From assembly GCF_002795825.1 (NCBI RefSeq), contig NZ_CP018800.1, positions 558,001 through 622,000 of the forward strand: DNA of 64,000 bases. The letters are read 5' to 3'. The position numbers and the translations under genes are program-made. Source of the DNA: Mariprofundus ferrinatatus (GTDB taxonomy: Bacteria; Pseudomonadota; Zetaproteobacteria; Mariprofundales; Mariprofundaceae). The notes under the pieces were generated by a model. That model saw only the letters and a program-made list of their open reading frames with translations, ran no database searches and was not told where the DNA came from. Below, piece by piece: positions 16,599 through 26,813 of the stretch. Every line of letters begins with the position of its first letter. Position 1 is the first letter of the stretch.

Positions 16599-18464
16599 AT
16601 GAGCAAATTCAGGGCTTTACGGAATCCTCTGCTGGTGATGGCACACGATCTTGTGTGGATTCCTGTAGCTGTGTGGTTCGCTTACTGGCTACGGTTTAAT
16701 CTCGGTGATATTCCGGTCGAATATGTCCGCACCTCCCAATTGATGATTATTGTCGGCCTGCCGGCGCATGCGCTGGCCTACTGGTTCTTCGGTCTTTATC
16801 GCGGCATCTGGCGTTTTGCATCCTTGCCCGATCTGCTTCGTATTTTCAAGGCGGTCGTTGTCGGCGTGCTTATCAACTTTGTGGTGCTATTTATTCTCCT
16901 CCGCCTTGAAGGTGTGCCGAGGAGTGTTCTGGTTCTCTACCCCTCGATCTTGATCATCGGGTTGGCCGGATCCAGGCTTCTGTATCGCTGGATTAAGGAC
17001 AGGAGCCTTAATATTACCAGTTATGAGAAGAAGCGGGCGCTGCTTATCGGCGCTGGCGAGGCGGGCGAACTTCTGGTTCGCGATCTGCTTAAATCCGGCC
17101 CCTATGAGCCGGCAGGGTTTCTCGATGATTCCGAACGCAGGCAGGGGCAGGAGATCCATGGTGTTCGTGTCATCGGAACAATATCCAGACTGGCGGAGGT
17201 CATTGAGGATCGCGACATAGAGGTGGTTCTGTTGGCATTGCCTTCGGCCTCTCAGCAGCTGATCAAACAGGTTGTGATACAGTGCCAGAATTGCAATATA
17301 CCCTGTCGTACGCTTCCTTCGGTCGCCGACCTCGCCGATGGCAAGGTGGAGGTGTCCAGTCTCAGGCAGGTTCAGATTGAGGATCTGCTGGGCCGAGACC
17401 CCGTTGTGCTCGATTATTCCGGAATCCATCAACTGCTGACCGGTCGCTCTGTCCTTGTGACAGGGTCCGGAGGCTCGATCGGTTCAGAACTGTGCCGTCA
17501 GATCATCAGGCACAAGCCGGCGCTCCTGATCCTGCTCGATCACGGAGAGTTCAACCTCTACACCATCGAACAGGAGATTCGAGGGGTGTTGCCGGATGGA
17601 TGCGAACTGCACGGAGTTCTGGGCGATATCCGCGATCAATCACGCATGCGGTGGATTTTCGATCATTTCAGACCGGATCTGGTGTTTAATGCTGCCGCCT
17701 ATAAACATGTGCCGCTGGTTGAGGAGAACCCGGCAGAAGGGGTGAAGACCAATGTCTTCGGCACCTGCCAGCTTGCAGATATGGCAGTCGAATTCGGCGT
17801 GAAGAAGTTTGTCCAGGTATCTACCGACAAAGCGGTCAATCCGACCAATGTCATGGGGGCGACCAAGCGTACGGCCGAGATCTACTGTCAGAATCTCAAT
17901 CGTCGCAGCGGATCAACTGCCTTTATTACTACCCGGTTCGGTAATGTGCTCGGCTCGGCCGGCTCCGTGGTGCCGCTGTTTCGCAAGCAGATTGAGGCGG
18001 GCGGCCCGGTTACAGTCACGCATCCCGATATCACCCGCTACTTTATGACCATTCCCGAGGCGGTAAGCCTGATCCTGCAGGCTGGAAGCATGGGCGAGGG
18101 GGGCGAAATCTTCGTGCTGGATATGGGTGAGCCGGTGAAGATTGTCGATCTGGCCGAGCAGATGATCCGCCTTGCTGGCCTTGAGCCGGGCCGTGATATC
18201 GAAATCAAATTTACTGGCTTGAGGCCAGGAGAGAAGCTCTATGAGGAGCTGTTCCATGAGTCTGAGGCGCTGGCACCAACCACCCATCCTAAGGTTATGC
18301 TCTCGGCAAGCCGCGAGGTGGATTGGGAAGCGATGAACAGGGTGATGGCGGAACTTCGAGAAGCCTGCGACAAACGGGATGTGCACCTGATCTATAACGA
18401 GCTGAAACAGCTTGTGCCGGAGGCGGATTTTACGCAATCATTGGGGAATGAGCCCGCAGCCTGA
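16599..18464 (+). CDS. pglF: Membrane-bound UDP-HexNAc 4,6-dehydratase (PglF/WbpM-like)
   Basis: A 621-residue protein of the CapD/WbpM/PglF family. Four N-terminal membrane helices (residues about 10-120) are followed by a first Rossmann domain (LIGAGEAGE near 147-155) and the catalytic SDR domain with VTGSGGSIGSELC from about residue 287. As in this family, the SDR Tyr is replaced by Met: M419-x3-K423 within VMGATKRTAE. The product, a UDP-4-keto-6-deoxy-HexNAc, is the substrate expected for the PglE-like enzyme, completing a bacillosamine-type pathway. An in-frame GTG at 16584 is an alternative start. An intrinsic terminator ends just upstream. Confidence 0.88.
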   Translation: MSKFRALRNPLLVMAHDLVWIPVAVWFAYWLRFNLGDIPVEYVRTSQLMIIVGLPAHALAYWFFGLYRGIWRFASLPDLLRIFKAVVVGVLINFVVLFILLRLEGVPRSVLVLYPSILIIGLAGSRLLYRWIKDRSLNITSYEKKRALLIGAGEAGELLVRDLLKSGPYEPAGFLDDSERRQGQEIHGVRVIGTISRLAEVIEDRDIEVVLLALPSASQQLIKQVVIQCQNCNIPCRTLPSVADLADGKVEVSSLRQVQIEDLLGRDPVVLDYSGIHQLLTGRSVLVTGSGGSIGSELCRQIIRHKPALLILLDHGEFNLYTIEQEIRGVLPDGCELHGVLGDIRDQSRMRWIFDHFRPDLVFNAAAYKHVPLVEENPAEGVKTNVFGTCQLADMAVEFGVKKFVQVSTDKAVNPTNVMGATKRTAEIYCQNLNRRSGSTAFITTRFGNVLGSAGSVVPLFRKQIEAGGPVTVTHPDITRYFMTIPEAVSLILQAGSMGEGGEIFVLDMGEPVKIVDLAEQMIRLAGLEPGRDIEIKFTGLRPGEKLYEELFHESEALAPTTHPKVMLSASREVDWEAMNRVMAELREACDKRDVHLIYNELKQLVPEADFTQSLGNEPAA

Positions 18465-20616
18465 CCCGGAGTCACCCGATCAACATCTCGCTGTAGAAGT
18501 CGCGGTCTTTTCACCGCTGCCCGGCAGCTTTACCTATCTCTGGCCGAAGTCTCTCGGCAAGCCTCTGAAAGGAGTTCGTGTTCAGGTTCCGTTCGGTAAG
18601 GGAAGCCGCTTCGGGCTTGTTCTTGAGATCACGGCCGTTCCGGACGACATGGCTCCGGATTACAAACCTGTGGCTGACCGCCTCGATGCGGTGCCGCTAC
18701 TCGATGCTGCGCGGCTGGCCTGGCTGGAGCGGGTAGGGCGCTACTATCTCGCCTCGCCTGGTGAGCTCTGGAGTACAGCGCTCGGCTGGGCACTGCAGGA
18801 TGATCTGCGCCGTTTCCGCTGCGGTGATCCGGCCAAGCTTTCCGACGACCCCCTGCTCTTGGCACTGTTTCCAACCCGGGCAGCAGTAACCCTGAAAACT
18901 GTACTGAAACGCGCTGCTGCTGCCGGCTACAAAACAGCCGTTCGCCACCTCCTTTCTCTGGCAGTGAAAGATGGCCTTGTGGAGGAGGTTAAAGCAGAGC
19001 CGTTCCATCCTTGCAGCGAGGAAAGCCTGTCCCGTGAACTGACTGCAACCACAGGTCAGCAGCGGGCTATTGATGCGCTCACTGGCAAGCCCGACATCTT
19101 TAATCCCTGCCTGCTTTTCGGCCGCACCGGTTCGGGCAAGACCGAGGTTTATCTTAAGGCGGCCGAATCGGTTGTGGCAAACGGTGGCCAGGTGCTGGTA
19201 CTGGTGCCGGAGATCGGATTGACACCGATGTGGCTGGCCAGACTCACCTCCCGCTTTCCGCGGGTTGCCACATGGCACTCCGCTTTGACAGGGGCTGAAC
19301 GGTTACGGATTCGCCAGCATCTCGATTCCACCGATGTGTTGATCGGTACCCGCTCAGCGCTATTCCTGCCGCTGCCGAAGCTGAAGATGATCGTCGTCGA
19401 CGAGGAGCATGATGCCAGTTTCAAGCAGCAGGAGGGGATGACCTATTCGGCGCGCGACATGGCCCTGCTGCTGGCGCAGGAGCTCGATATCCCTGTAGTG
19501 CTGGGCTCCGCCACCCCGAGCCTGGAGAGCTGGCGGCAGGTGAAGGCAGGAAATTATAAGCGGCTCGATCTTCCAGATCGGATCGCCAAACACGCCTCTG
19601 TCCGCTCCGAAACCGTCGATATGCGCGGCGTTGATGCTCCGGTCTCCGATGCACTGCTCGCAGCCTTAAATGAAACGAAAGAGGCGGGCGACCAGTCGAT
19701 CCTCTTCCTCAATCGGCGCGGCTATGCACCGGCGCTGCAGTGTACCGCCTGCGGCGATGTGCCGGAGTGTCCCGGTTGTTCGATACGCTTGACGCTGCAC
19801 CGAAGGGCGGGCCAGCTCCGCTGCCATACATGCGGTTTCAGGCGCAGGGTGCCGAAAACCTGCGAATCTTGTGGCGAGGATGCCCTGATGCCGCTCGGCG
19901 AGGGGATGGAGAAGCTGGAGGAGTGGTTGAATGAGCATCTTCCCGAACTCCGCTTCGAGCGTTTCGACCGCGATGTGATCACCAGCCACTCCAGGCTTGA
20001 GAATACGCTCTCTTTATTTGAGAGCGGGGAGCTTGATTGCCTGATCGGTACACAGATGCTTGTGAAGGGGCACGATTTTCCCAATGTGACACTGGTCGGC
20101 GTGGTCAATGCCGATCTGGGTGTCAGCCTGCCCGATTTCAGGGCCGGCGAGCGCTGGTGGCAGCAGATGACGCAGGTGACAGGCCGCGCAGGGCGCAGCG
20201 AGAAGCGCGGCCGCGTGATTATCCAGACGCGCATGCCCGAGGCCGGATGGCTATCGCGCATCTCCGAGGATGAGGCGATCGCCACGCTCGACGAGGAACT
20301 CAGCCTGCGCGAGATGCTGCACTATCCCCCCTATGCGCGCTGGGTGCGGCTGGTATTCTCATCGAACAAGATCGAACGGGCCACCGAGGTGGCCAGCCAG
20401 TTTGCGCGTCACTGCGAGAAATTTGATGGCATTAACATCACAGGCCCGATGCCCTGTCCGATGGAGCGGGTGGCCGGTAAGTTCCGTATTGAGGTACTGC
20501 TGCGCGATGCCTCACGGAAGCTGCTGCCATGGAAGCTGCAACCGCTGCTCTCGGGTATGCAGCCGCCACGCGACGTCCGCATCCGTGTCGATGTCGATCC
20601 TCAAGATATGATGTAG
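18448..20616 (+). CDS. priA: Primosomal protein N' (replication restart helicase)
   Basis: A 722-residue PriA, the 3'-5' DNA helicase that reloads the replisome at stalled forks. Visible are Walker A FGRTGSGKTEVYL, the DEEH box VVDEEHDASFKQQEG, and a zinc-binding block with eight cysteines (CTACGDVPECPGCS ... CHTCGF ... CESCGE) between helicase lobes. VKGHDFPNVTLVGV and QVTGRAGRSEK form helicase motifs V and VI. The ATG at 18448 overlaps the end of the dehydratase gene by 17 nt. Length is normal for the family. Confidence 0.95.
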   Translation: MSPQPDPESPDQHLAVEVAVFSPLPGSFTYLWPKSLGKPLKGVRVQVPFGKGSRFGLVLEITAVPDDMAPDYKPVADRLDAVPLLDAARLAWLERVGRYYLASPGELWSTALGWALQDDLRRFRCGDPAKLSDDPLLLALFPTRAAVTLKTVLKRAAAAGYKTAVRHLLSLAVKDGLVEEVKAEPFHPCSEESLSRELTATTGQQRAIDALTGKPDIFNPCLLFGRTGSGKTEVYLKAAESVVANGGQVLVLVPEIGLTPMWLARLTSRFPRVATWHSALTGAERLRIRQHLDSTDVLIGTRSALFLPLPKLKMIVVDEEHDASFKQQEGMTYSARDMALLLAQELDIPVVLGSATPSLESWRQVKAGNYKRLDLPDRIAKHASVRSETVDMRGVDAPVSDALLAALNETKEAGDQSILFLNRRGYAPALQCTACGDVPECPGCSIRLTLHRRAGQLRCHTCGFRRRVPKTCESCGEDALMPLGEGMEKLEEWLNEHLPELRFERFDRDVITSHSRLENTLSLFESGELDCLIGTQMLVKGHDFPNVTLVGVVNADLGVSLPDFRAGERWWQQMTQVTGRAGRSEKRGRVIIQTRMPEAGWLSRISEDEAIATLDEELSLREMLHYPPYARWVRLVFSSNKIERATEVASQFARHCEKFDGINITGPMPCPMERVAGKFRIEVLLRDASRKLLPWKLQPLLSGMQPPRDVRIRVDVDPQDMM

Positions 20617-20642
20617 GCACATCCTGTACCTACACCCTTCGG

Positions 20643-20686
20643 GGGCGTGCCTTTGGCACGTCCAATTTCTCTATCCTGAGAAATTG
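20643..20686. other. Two adjacent perfect hairpins between priA and uvrA
   Basis: The first inverted repeat is CGTGCC-TTT-GGCACG (20646-20660), extendable to 20643-20663 with one G-U pair. The second is CAATTTCTC-TATCCT-GAGAAATTG (20663-20686). Neither is directly followed by a T-run, though a long one lies at about 20717-20728. They may end the priA transcript, or be a dispersed palindromic repeat. Confidence 0.5.
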
Positions 20687-20775
20687 TGGTGTGATACTTC
20701 CTCACGAACAAGCGTTTCTTTTTTTTTTATTGCTTCATAGAGTGGTTCGTCAATGAGCAGGAGTCGTGAACTGAG

Positions 20776-23586
20776 ATGAGTAAACCGGTCATTCGCGTTG
20801 AAGGTGCGCGGGTACATAACCTGAAAAATATCAGTCTTGAGATGCCGCGCGACAAGCTGGTGGTGATCACCGGCGTATCCGGTTCCGGAAAATCATCACT
20901 CGCCTTTGATACCCTCTACGCCGAAGGGCAGAGGCGTTATGTCGAATCGCTCTCGGCCTATGCGCGTCAGTTCCTCGGTATGATGGAACGCCCCGATGTC
21001 GATGCCATCGAGGGGCTCTCTCCTGCGATCTCCATCGAGCAGAAGACCACCAGTCGCAACCCCCGCTCCACCGTCGGCACCATCACCGAGGTGTACGACT
21101 ACCTGCGTCTGCTTTTCGCCCGCATCGGCCAGCCCTACTGCCATGGTTGCGGTAAACCGATCACATCCCAGCCGGCCAGTGTGATTATCGACCAGCTGGA
21201 GAAACTGGAAGAGGGAACGAAGCTGCAGCTGCTCGCCCCGATTGCGCGCGGCAAGAAGGGTGAGTTCAGGAAAGAGCTTGAGAAAGCGGGCAAGGACGGC
21301 TTTGTGCGTGTGCGCATCGATGGCGAGGTGATGCCGCTCGAGGATGCGCCTCAGCTTGAGAAGAACATCAAGCACAATATCGAACTGGTGGTGGATCGGC
21401 TGGTGATGCGCGATGGTATCCGTACACGCCTGGCCGACTCGGTGGAGACGGCACTGCGCTATGGCGAAGGCATGATGATCGCATTGATCGGGGCGGAGGA
21501 GCAGCTCTTCTCCGAGCGCTTTGCCTGTCCCGACTGCAATATCTCCTATCCCGATATCGAGCCGCGCCTCTTCTCATTCAACTCGCCGGTCGGCGCCTGC
21601 CCAGCCTGCGATGGCCTTGGCTCCAAGACCGTATTCGATCCCGACCTGGTGGTGCCCGATGCCGGACTCTCCGTGGCAGCTGGCGCCATCGAGCCGTGGG
21701 CAGGGCGTGAAACCTTCATGTACCGCCAGACGCTGGAGGCGGTGGCAGCCCATGCCGATGTCTCCATGGATATGCCGTTTGGTGAACTTCCGGAGTCTGC
21801 GCGTAACGCCTTTCTCTACGGCAGTGGCCGCGAGAAGATCCGTTTTGTTTATGAAACACCGGGTCAGAACCGGGTGATTGAGCGCCCCTTCGAGGGGGTG
21901 ATCCCCAACCTCGAGCGGCGCTGGCGCGAATCCTCGTCCGATGATGTGCGCGAGGCGCTGGAAAAGTACATCAATACCATCGACTGCCCGGGTTGCAACG
22001 GTTCGCGGCTGACGAAGGCTGCGCGCCATGTGCGCATCAACGATGTGAGTCTGCCCGAGGTTGTGGCGATGCCGCTGCGCGAGGCCGTGGCATGGGTGAA
22101 AGGGCTGAAGCTAAGCGACCAGCAGCAGGCAATTGCCGACAAGGTAGTCGAAGAGATCTCGGCAAGACTCGGATTTATGATCGAGGTGGGGCTTGATTAC
22201 CTGAGTTTGGAGCGCACCTCCGGAACCCTTTCCGGCGGTGAGGCGCAGCGTATCCGGCTGGCGACCCAGATCGGTTCAGCACTGGTCGGCGTGCTCTACA
22301 TCCTTGATGAGCCCTCAATCGGTCTGCACCAGCGCGATAACGACCGCCTGCTGGCAACGCTCAGGAGGCTTCGTGATCTCGGTAACTCGGTGCTGGTGGT
22401 CGAGCATGACGAGGATGCGATCCGCAGCGCCGACTGGATTATCGATATGGGGCCGCTGGCCGGTGAGCACGGCGGTGAGGTGGTCGCGCAGGGCACGCTG
22501 AAGGATATCCTGAAATCGAAAACGCTTACCTCCGACTATCTCTCTGGCCGCAAAAAGATCGTGGTTCCGAAGCGGCGTAAGGTTCCCAGTAAACATCCGG
22601 TAATCGGGGTTGAAGGAGCATGCGAGCATAACCTGCAGCAGGTGACCGCCGAGTTCCCGGTCTCCCGCTTCTCATGTGTCACCGGCGTGTCCGGTTCCGG
22701 CAAATCGACATTGACCAACGACACGCTGTTTCGCGGATTTGCCCGTGCCAAGGGACTGAAGAGTGAGCGGGTGGGGGCGCATGGGCGGCTTATCGGCTCT
22801 GATCTGGTCGATAAAATCATCGATATCGACCAGAGCCCGATCGGGCGTACCCCGCGCTCCAATCCGGCCACCTATACCGGCCTGTTTACGCCGATCCGCG
22901 AACTCTTCGCGCAGGTGCCTGAATCACGCGCGCGCGGATACAAACCGGGCCGCTTCTCATTTAATGTCAAAGGAGGGCGCTGCGAGGCGTGCCAGGGCGA
23001 TGGCATCATCAAGGTGGAGATGCATTTCCTGCCCGATGTCTATGTGCACTGCGAATCGTGTCAGGGCAAACGCTACAACCGCGAAACGCTCGATATCCGC
23101 TATAAGGGCAAAACAATCGACGAGGTGCTGCATATGACGGTGGAGGAGGCGCTCGAATTTTTTGCCGCCATTCCGCCACTGAAAAACCGGTTGATGACGC
23201 TCTCGCAGGTGGGGCTCGGGTATATCCAGCTTGGCCAGTCCGCCACCACGCTCTCGGGAGGGGAAGCGCAGCGTGTGAAGCTCTCCAGGGAGCTGGCCCG
23301 CCGCGCTACCGGCGACACCCTCTATATCCTTGATGAGCCGACAACCGGTCTCCACTTCCACGATGTCGCCAAGCTGCTCGATGTGCTGCATGCCCTTGTC
23401 GACCGTGGCAACACGGTGATTGTCATTGAACACAATCTCGATGTGATCAAAACCGCCGACTGGATTGTCGATATGGGCCCCGAAGGCGGCGACAGGGGTG
23501 GTACTGTTGTGGTTGCCGGAACCCCTGAACAGGTTGCTGCCTGTAAGGCGTCACATACCGGCCATTATCTCAAAGGCTGTCTGTAA
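20776..23586 (+). CDS. uvrA: Excinuclease ABC subunit A
   Basis: A 936-residue UvrA, the damage-sensing ATPase of nucleotide excision repair. Two ABC modules are visible: Walker [12 protein letters not shown] with signature [12 protein letters not shown], and [11 protein letters not shown] with [12 protein letters not shown]. Zinc fingers include CPDCN ... CPACDGLG and [18 protein letters not shown] then [10 protein letters not shown]. The length is typical. The leader (20687-20775) holds a weak match to a Gram-positive-type SOS box at 20705-20718, too poor to call. Confidence 0.97.
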   Translation: MSKPVIRVEGARVHNLKNISLEMPRDKLVVITGVSGSGKSSLAFDTLYAEGQRRYVESLSAYARQFLGMMERPDVDAIEGLSPAISIEQKTTSRNPRSTVGTITEVYDYLRLLFARIGQPYCHGCGKPITSQPASVIIDQLEKLEEGTKLQLLAPIARGKKGEFRKELEKAGKDGFVRVRIDGEVMPLEDAPQLEKNIKHNIELVVDRLVMRDGIRTRLADSVETALRYGEGMMIALIGAEEQLFSERFACPDCNISYPDIEPRLFSFNSPVGACPACDGLGSKTVFDPDLVVPDAGLSVAAGAIEPWAGRETFMYRQTLEAVAAHADVSMDMPFGELPESARNAFLYGSGREKIRFVYETPGQNRVIERPFEGVIPNLERRWRESSSDDVREALEKYINTIDCPGCNGSRLTKAARHVRINDVSLPEVVAMPLREAVAWVKGLKLSDQQQAIADKVVEEISARLGFMIEVGLDYLSLERTSGTLSGGEAQRIRLATQIGSALVGVLYILDEPSIGLHQRDNDRLLATLRRLRDLGNSVLVVEHDEDAIRSADWIIDMGPLAGEHGGEVVAQGTLKDILKSKTLTSDYLSGRKKIVVPKRRKVPSKHPVIGVEGACEHNLQQVTAEFPVSRFSCVTGVSGSGKSTLTNDTLFRGFARAKGLKSERVGAHGRLIGSDLVDKIIDIDQSPIGRTPRSNPATYTGLFTPIRELFAQVPESRARGYKPGRFSFNVKGGRCEACQGDGIIKVEMHFLPDVYVHCESCQGKRYNRETLDIRYKGKTIDEVLHMTVEEALEFFAAIPPLKNRLMTLSQVGLGYIQLGQSATTLSGGEAQRVKLSRELARRATGDTLYILDEPTTGLHFHDVAKLLDVLHALVDRGNTVIVIEHNLDVIKTADWIVDMGPEGGDRGGTVVVAGTPEQVAACKASHTGHYLKGCL

Positions 23587-23628
23587 TTCCGGATGGATTG
23601 CATAAAGGCTCGCTGTTAGGTTGCTGGC

Positions 23629-24780
23629 ATGGGTGATCTGGAAGAAAAACTGAACGAATTACGCATCGCCATCGATGCCGTCGATGACGAGGTGCTGGAC
23701 CTGATCCGTAAGCGCGCACAGTTGGCTGCGCAGGTGGGTGAGGCGAAGCAGAACAAGGGCAATGCGCCGTTTTATGTGCCGAGCCGTGAGGCCTCGATTA
23801 TCCGCAGGCTGCTGGCACGCAATGCCGATGCAGCCCATGCATCGCACGAAACGAAGATATCCGATGAGGCGATCCACGGTATCTACCGCGAGATCATCGG
23901 GGCCTGTCTGGCGCTTGAGCACCCGATGACCATCGCCTATCTAGGCCCTGAGGGAACCTTCAGTCATACGGCAGCCACCCGTCAGTTCGGAGCAACACCG
24001 AAATATCTTCCCTGCAGTTCACTGGAGCTGGTGTTTGATGAGGTTGAGGCGGGACGCGCCACCTATGGTGTCGTGCCTGTTGAGAACGCTTTCGAAGGGG
24101 CTGTAACGCCGACGCTCGATCTTTTCGCTGATATGGAGCGCGATGTCTATATCTGCGCCGAGGTGCAGCTATCCATTCATCATCATCTCTTCACATATGC
24201 GGAGAGCCTTGAAGATATCGACGTGGTAATTTCACACCCTCAGCCTCTGGGTCAGTGCCGCGACTGGCTGGCTTCTCATCTGCCGAATGCGCAGCTGATG
24301 GAGTCATCCTCGACCATTCGCGGCGCCCAGATTGTCGAAGAGGCAAAGGCCAGCGGGTCGGGCGCACTGGACTGGCAAAAATGTGCCGTGATCGGCCCCT
24401 ACTCGATTGTTGACCAGTCCGATCTGCCGTTGGTACAGCGTAACATCGAAGATTTCCACGATAATACCACCCGCTTTTTCGTAATCGGCAAGCACGATTC
24501 GCCTGCCTCGGGTGAGGATAAAACCTCAATGGTGATGTCGATCAAGGATGAGCCGGGCGTACTGCACAACCTGATTTCATCGTTTGCCACGCGTGGCATC
24601 GGTCTGACCCGAATCGAGTCGCGTCCGTCGAAGAAGAAGCTCTGGGAGTATGTCTTCTTTGTCGATGTGCAGGGGCACCGGGACGATGCTGAAGTCGCAG
24701 CGGCGATTGCCGAGATTCAGGCCAAGCCGGGCGGATTCATCAAGGTGCTGGGTTCCTATCCGGTATCCAAGCCACTTTAA
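23629..24780 (+). CDS. pheA: Bifunctional chorismate mutase / prephenate dehydratase
   Basis: A 383-residue P-protein committing chorismate to phenylalanine. Residues about 1-90 form an AroQ chorismate mutase (LRIAIDAVDDEVLDLIRKRA). Residues about 102-285 are prephenate dehydratase with IAYLGPEGTFSHTAA and the catalytic DNTTRFFVIG. The C-terminal ACT domain (from DEPGVLHNLIS to ESRPSKKKLWEYVF) gives phenylalanine feedback control. It heads the aromatic supercluster; hisC follows after 9 nt. No leader peptide or attenuator is visible in the 42-nt gap after uvrA. Confidence 0.95.
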   Translation: MGDLEEKLNELRIAIDAVDDEVLDLIRKRAQLAAQVGEAKQNKGNAPFYVPSREASIIRRLLARNADAAHASHETKISDEAIHGIYREIIGACLALEHPMTIAYLGPEGTFSHTAATRQFGATPKYLPCSSLELVFDEVEAGRATYGVVPVENAFEGAVTPTLDLFADMERDVYICAEVQLSIHHHLFTYAESLEDIDVVISHPQPLGQCRDWLASHLPNAQLMESSSTIRGAQIVEEAKASGSGALDWQKCAVIGPYSIVDQSDLPLVQRNIEDFHDNTTRFFVIGKHDSPASGEDKTSMVMSIKDEPGVLHNLISSFATRGIGLTRIESRPSKKKLWEYVFFVDVQGHRDDAEVAAAIAEIQAKPGGFIKVLGSYPVSKPL

Positions 24781-24789
24781 GGACAGGAT

Positions 24790-25896
24790 ATGAGCGTAAA
24801 ATGGCTGGCACGTGCAGTGCCGCAAACCTCGGGGTTGTACCCTTATGTACCGGGCAAACCGGTGGAGACACTGCTGCGCGAAAAGGGGCTAACGCGCGCC
24901 ATCAAACTTGCTTCCAACGAAAACCCCTATGGACCTTCGCCGAAAGCGGTGGCCGCGATTGGTGCAGCGGCAGCTGGCGTGCATCGCTATCCGGATGGCG
25001 ATGCCAATGCCCTGAAAGAGAAGCTTGCGAAAATACATAACGTGGATCGTGACCGTCTCCTGCTCGGCAACGGTTCCAACGAGGTGCTGGAGCTGCTGAT
25101 CCGTACCTTTGCAGGTAACGGCGATGAGGTGGTTTTTTCAAGCCGCGCCTTTATTGTCTATGCACTTGCCGCTCAGGCAGCCGGGGCAACGCCAGTTGCC
25201 GTGCCGGAGGCTGATGGCCTGAGTCATGACCTTGAGGCCATGGCGGCAGCAGTGAACAGTAAGACCAAAGTGGTCTGTATCGCCAACCCGAACAATCCGA
25301 CCGGCACCCTGCACGACAACAGTGCTATCCAGACATTTCTCGATCGTTTGCCGCGCGATGTGCTGGTGATTATCGATGAGGCCTATTATGAATTTGTTGC
25401 CGACCGGCTTGGCGATTCTGTACAGGACCTTGCACATCCCGGCCTTGTAATCAGCCGCACCTTTTCCAAAGCCTATGGTCTGGCCGGATGCCGAATCGGA
25501 TATGCGGTAGCAGATGCCGTGATTGTCGGACTGGTGAACCGGTTCCGAGAACCGTTCAACCTGAACCTGCTGGGGCAGGTGGCGGCGGTGGCCGCACTCG
25601 ATGATCGTGACTGGGTGATGGCGCGTGTGGCTGACAACAACAGCGAGCGGGCGCGCCTGGAGTCTGCGCTTGAGGCAGAGGGGCTTCTCGGTGGTCGCTG
25701 TTTCGGCAACTTTGTGCTGCTCAAGCACAGCAACTGCCCTGAAATTTTGCGCCGGCTGGAGGATCGCGGCATTATCCCACGCCCGCTGGCTCCGTACGGT
25801 ATGGCGGACTATCTGCGGATTTCGGTAGGCAGCGCGGCAGAGAACGGTGAGTTCCTGCATGCGCTGAATGAAATTATAGCAGCGCTCCAGGAGTAG
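24790..25896 (+). CDS. hisC: Histidinol-phosphate / aromatic aminotransferase
   Basis: A 368-residue class I/II PLP aminotransferase of the HisC family. It has LASNENPYGPSPKAV, the PLP site SRTFSKAYGLAGCRIGY with Lys227, and NPNNPTGT. Placed between pheA and tyrA, it may transaminate aromatic keto acids as well as imidazole-acetol phosphate, as reported for broad-specificity HisC proteins. The aromatic role is inferred from context. A GGACAGGAT site precedes the ATG. Confidence 0.92.
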   Translation: MSVKWLARAVPQTSGLYPYVPGKPVETLLREKGLTRAIKLASNENPYGPSPKAVAAIGAAAAGVHRYPDGDANALKEKLAKIHNVDRDRLLLGNGSNEVLELLIRTFAGNGDEVVFSSRAFIVYALAAQAAGATPVAVPEADGLSHDLEAMAAAVNSKTKVVCIANPNNPTGTLHDNSAIQTFLDRLPRDVLVIIDEAYYEFVADRLGDSVQDLAHPGLVISRTFSKAYGLAGCRIGYAVADAVIVGLVNRFREPFNLNLLGQVAAVAALDDRDWVMARVADNNSERARLESALEAEGLLGGRCFGNFVLLKHSNCPEILRRLEDRGIIPRPLAPYGMADYLRISVGSAAENGEFLHALNEIIAALQE

Positions 25897-25900
25897 TTGA

Positions 25901-26797
25901 GTGTCAGCCACTGCAAAACCATCCATCGGCCACTTGGTCATTGTCGGCGTCGGTCTTATCGGCGGTTCATTCAGTCTTGCCTTGAAAAGGGCGGGGCTGG
26001 TCGGGCGGGTGACCGGAGTCGGCCGCAGTCGCGATAACCTCGAACTGGCCCAAAGACTGGGTATTGTCGATGCGTGGACGCATGATGTTGGTGAAGCGGT
26101 TCGTGATGCTGATGTGGTGCTGCTGGCCGTTCCGATGAGTGCCTTCGAGTCGGTGTTTGCTGATATGGCAGCGAGCCTGTCAGATCATGCCGTCGTCACC
26201 GATGCCGGTAGCACCAAACAGTCGGCAATTGCCGCGGCCAGAAAGTTTCTTCCGAACCCTTCCCGCTTTATTGCTGCGCACCCGATTGCCGGAACTGAGC
26301 AGTCCGGGGCGGGAGCTGCTTTTGCCGAGTTGTTTGAGAAGCGTCTCTGTGTACTTGCGCCTGATCCCGATTCCGACCCCGATGCGCTGGCGCTTGTTAA
26401 GGCGCTCTGGCATCAGGTGGGCAGCCGGGTGGTCTGCATGGGTGCCGCTGAGCATGACGATTTTCTTGCGGCAGTGAGCCATCTGCCGCATCTGGCCGCT
26501 TTTGCACTGGTTAATGCAGTGCGCAGGCAGAGTTATGAAGGGCACGATCCGTTCCGGTTTGCTGCCGGCGGGTTCCGTGATTTTACCCGTATCGCCTCCT
26601 CATCACCTGAGATGTGGCGCGATATTGCCCTCTGCAACAGCGATGCGCTGGTGAAACAGATAGATGCCTTTCAAGCAGAGCTGAGCGGGCTGCGTGAAGC
26701 ACTGATGGCCGCCGACGGTGAATCAATAATGAATGAATTCAAGGCTGCCAAAGAGGCGCGTGAGAAGTGGCTGGCTGAACATGGAGATGGATTGTAA
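25901..26797 (+). CDS. tyrA: Prephenate (arogenate) dehydrogenase
   Basis: A 298-residue TyrA dehydrogenase for tyrosine synthesis. The NAD(P)-binding loop is VGVGLIGGSFSLAL; further family motifs are VTDAGSTK, FIAAHPIAGTEQSG and AVSHLPHLAAFAL. There is no fused chorismate mutase or ACT domain, so feedback control must differ from pheA. The start is GTG, four bases after the hisC stop. Whether it prefers prephenate or arogenate cannot be read here. Confidence 0.93.
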   Translation: MSATAKPSIGHLVIVGVGLIGGSFSLALKRAGLVGRVTGVGRSRDNLELAQRLGIVDAWTHDVGEAVRDADVVLLAVPMSAFESVFADMAASLSDHAVVTDAGSTKQSAIAAARKFLPNPSRFIAAHPIAGTEQSGAGAAFAELFEKRLCVLAPDPDSDPDALALVKALWHQVGSRVVCMGAAEHDDFLAAVSHLPHLAAFALVNAVRRQSYEGHDPFRFAAGGFRDFTRIASSSPEMWRDIALCNSDALVKQIDAFQAELSGLREALMAADGESIMNEFKAAKEAREKWLAEHGDGL

Positions 26798-26813
26798 TGG
26801 GAGAAGAGTGGTA

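Noticed and set aside
20705-20718. SOS box upstream of uvrA
   Set aside because: CGAACAAGCGTTTC matches the Gram-positive consensus CGAAC-N4-GTTCG only in part, and the box used by this organism is unknown.
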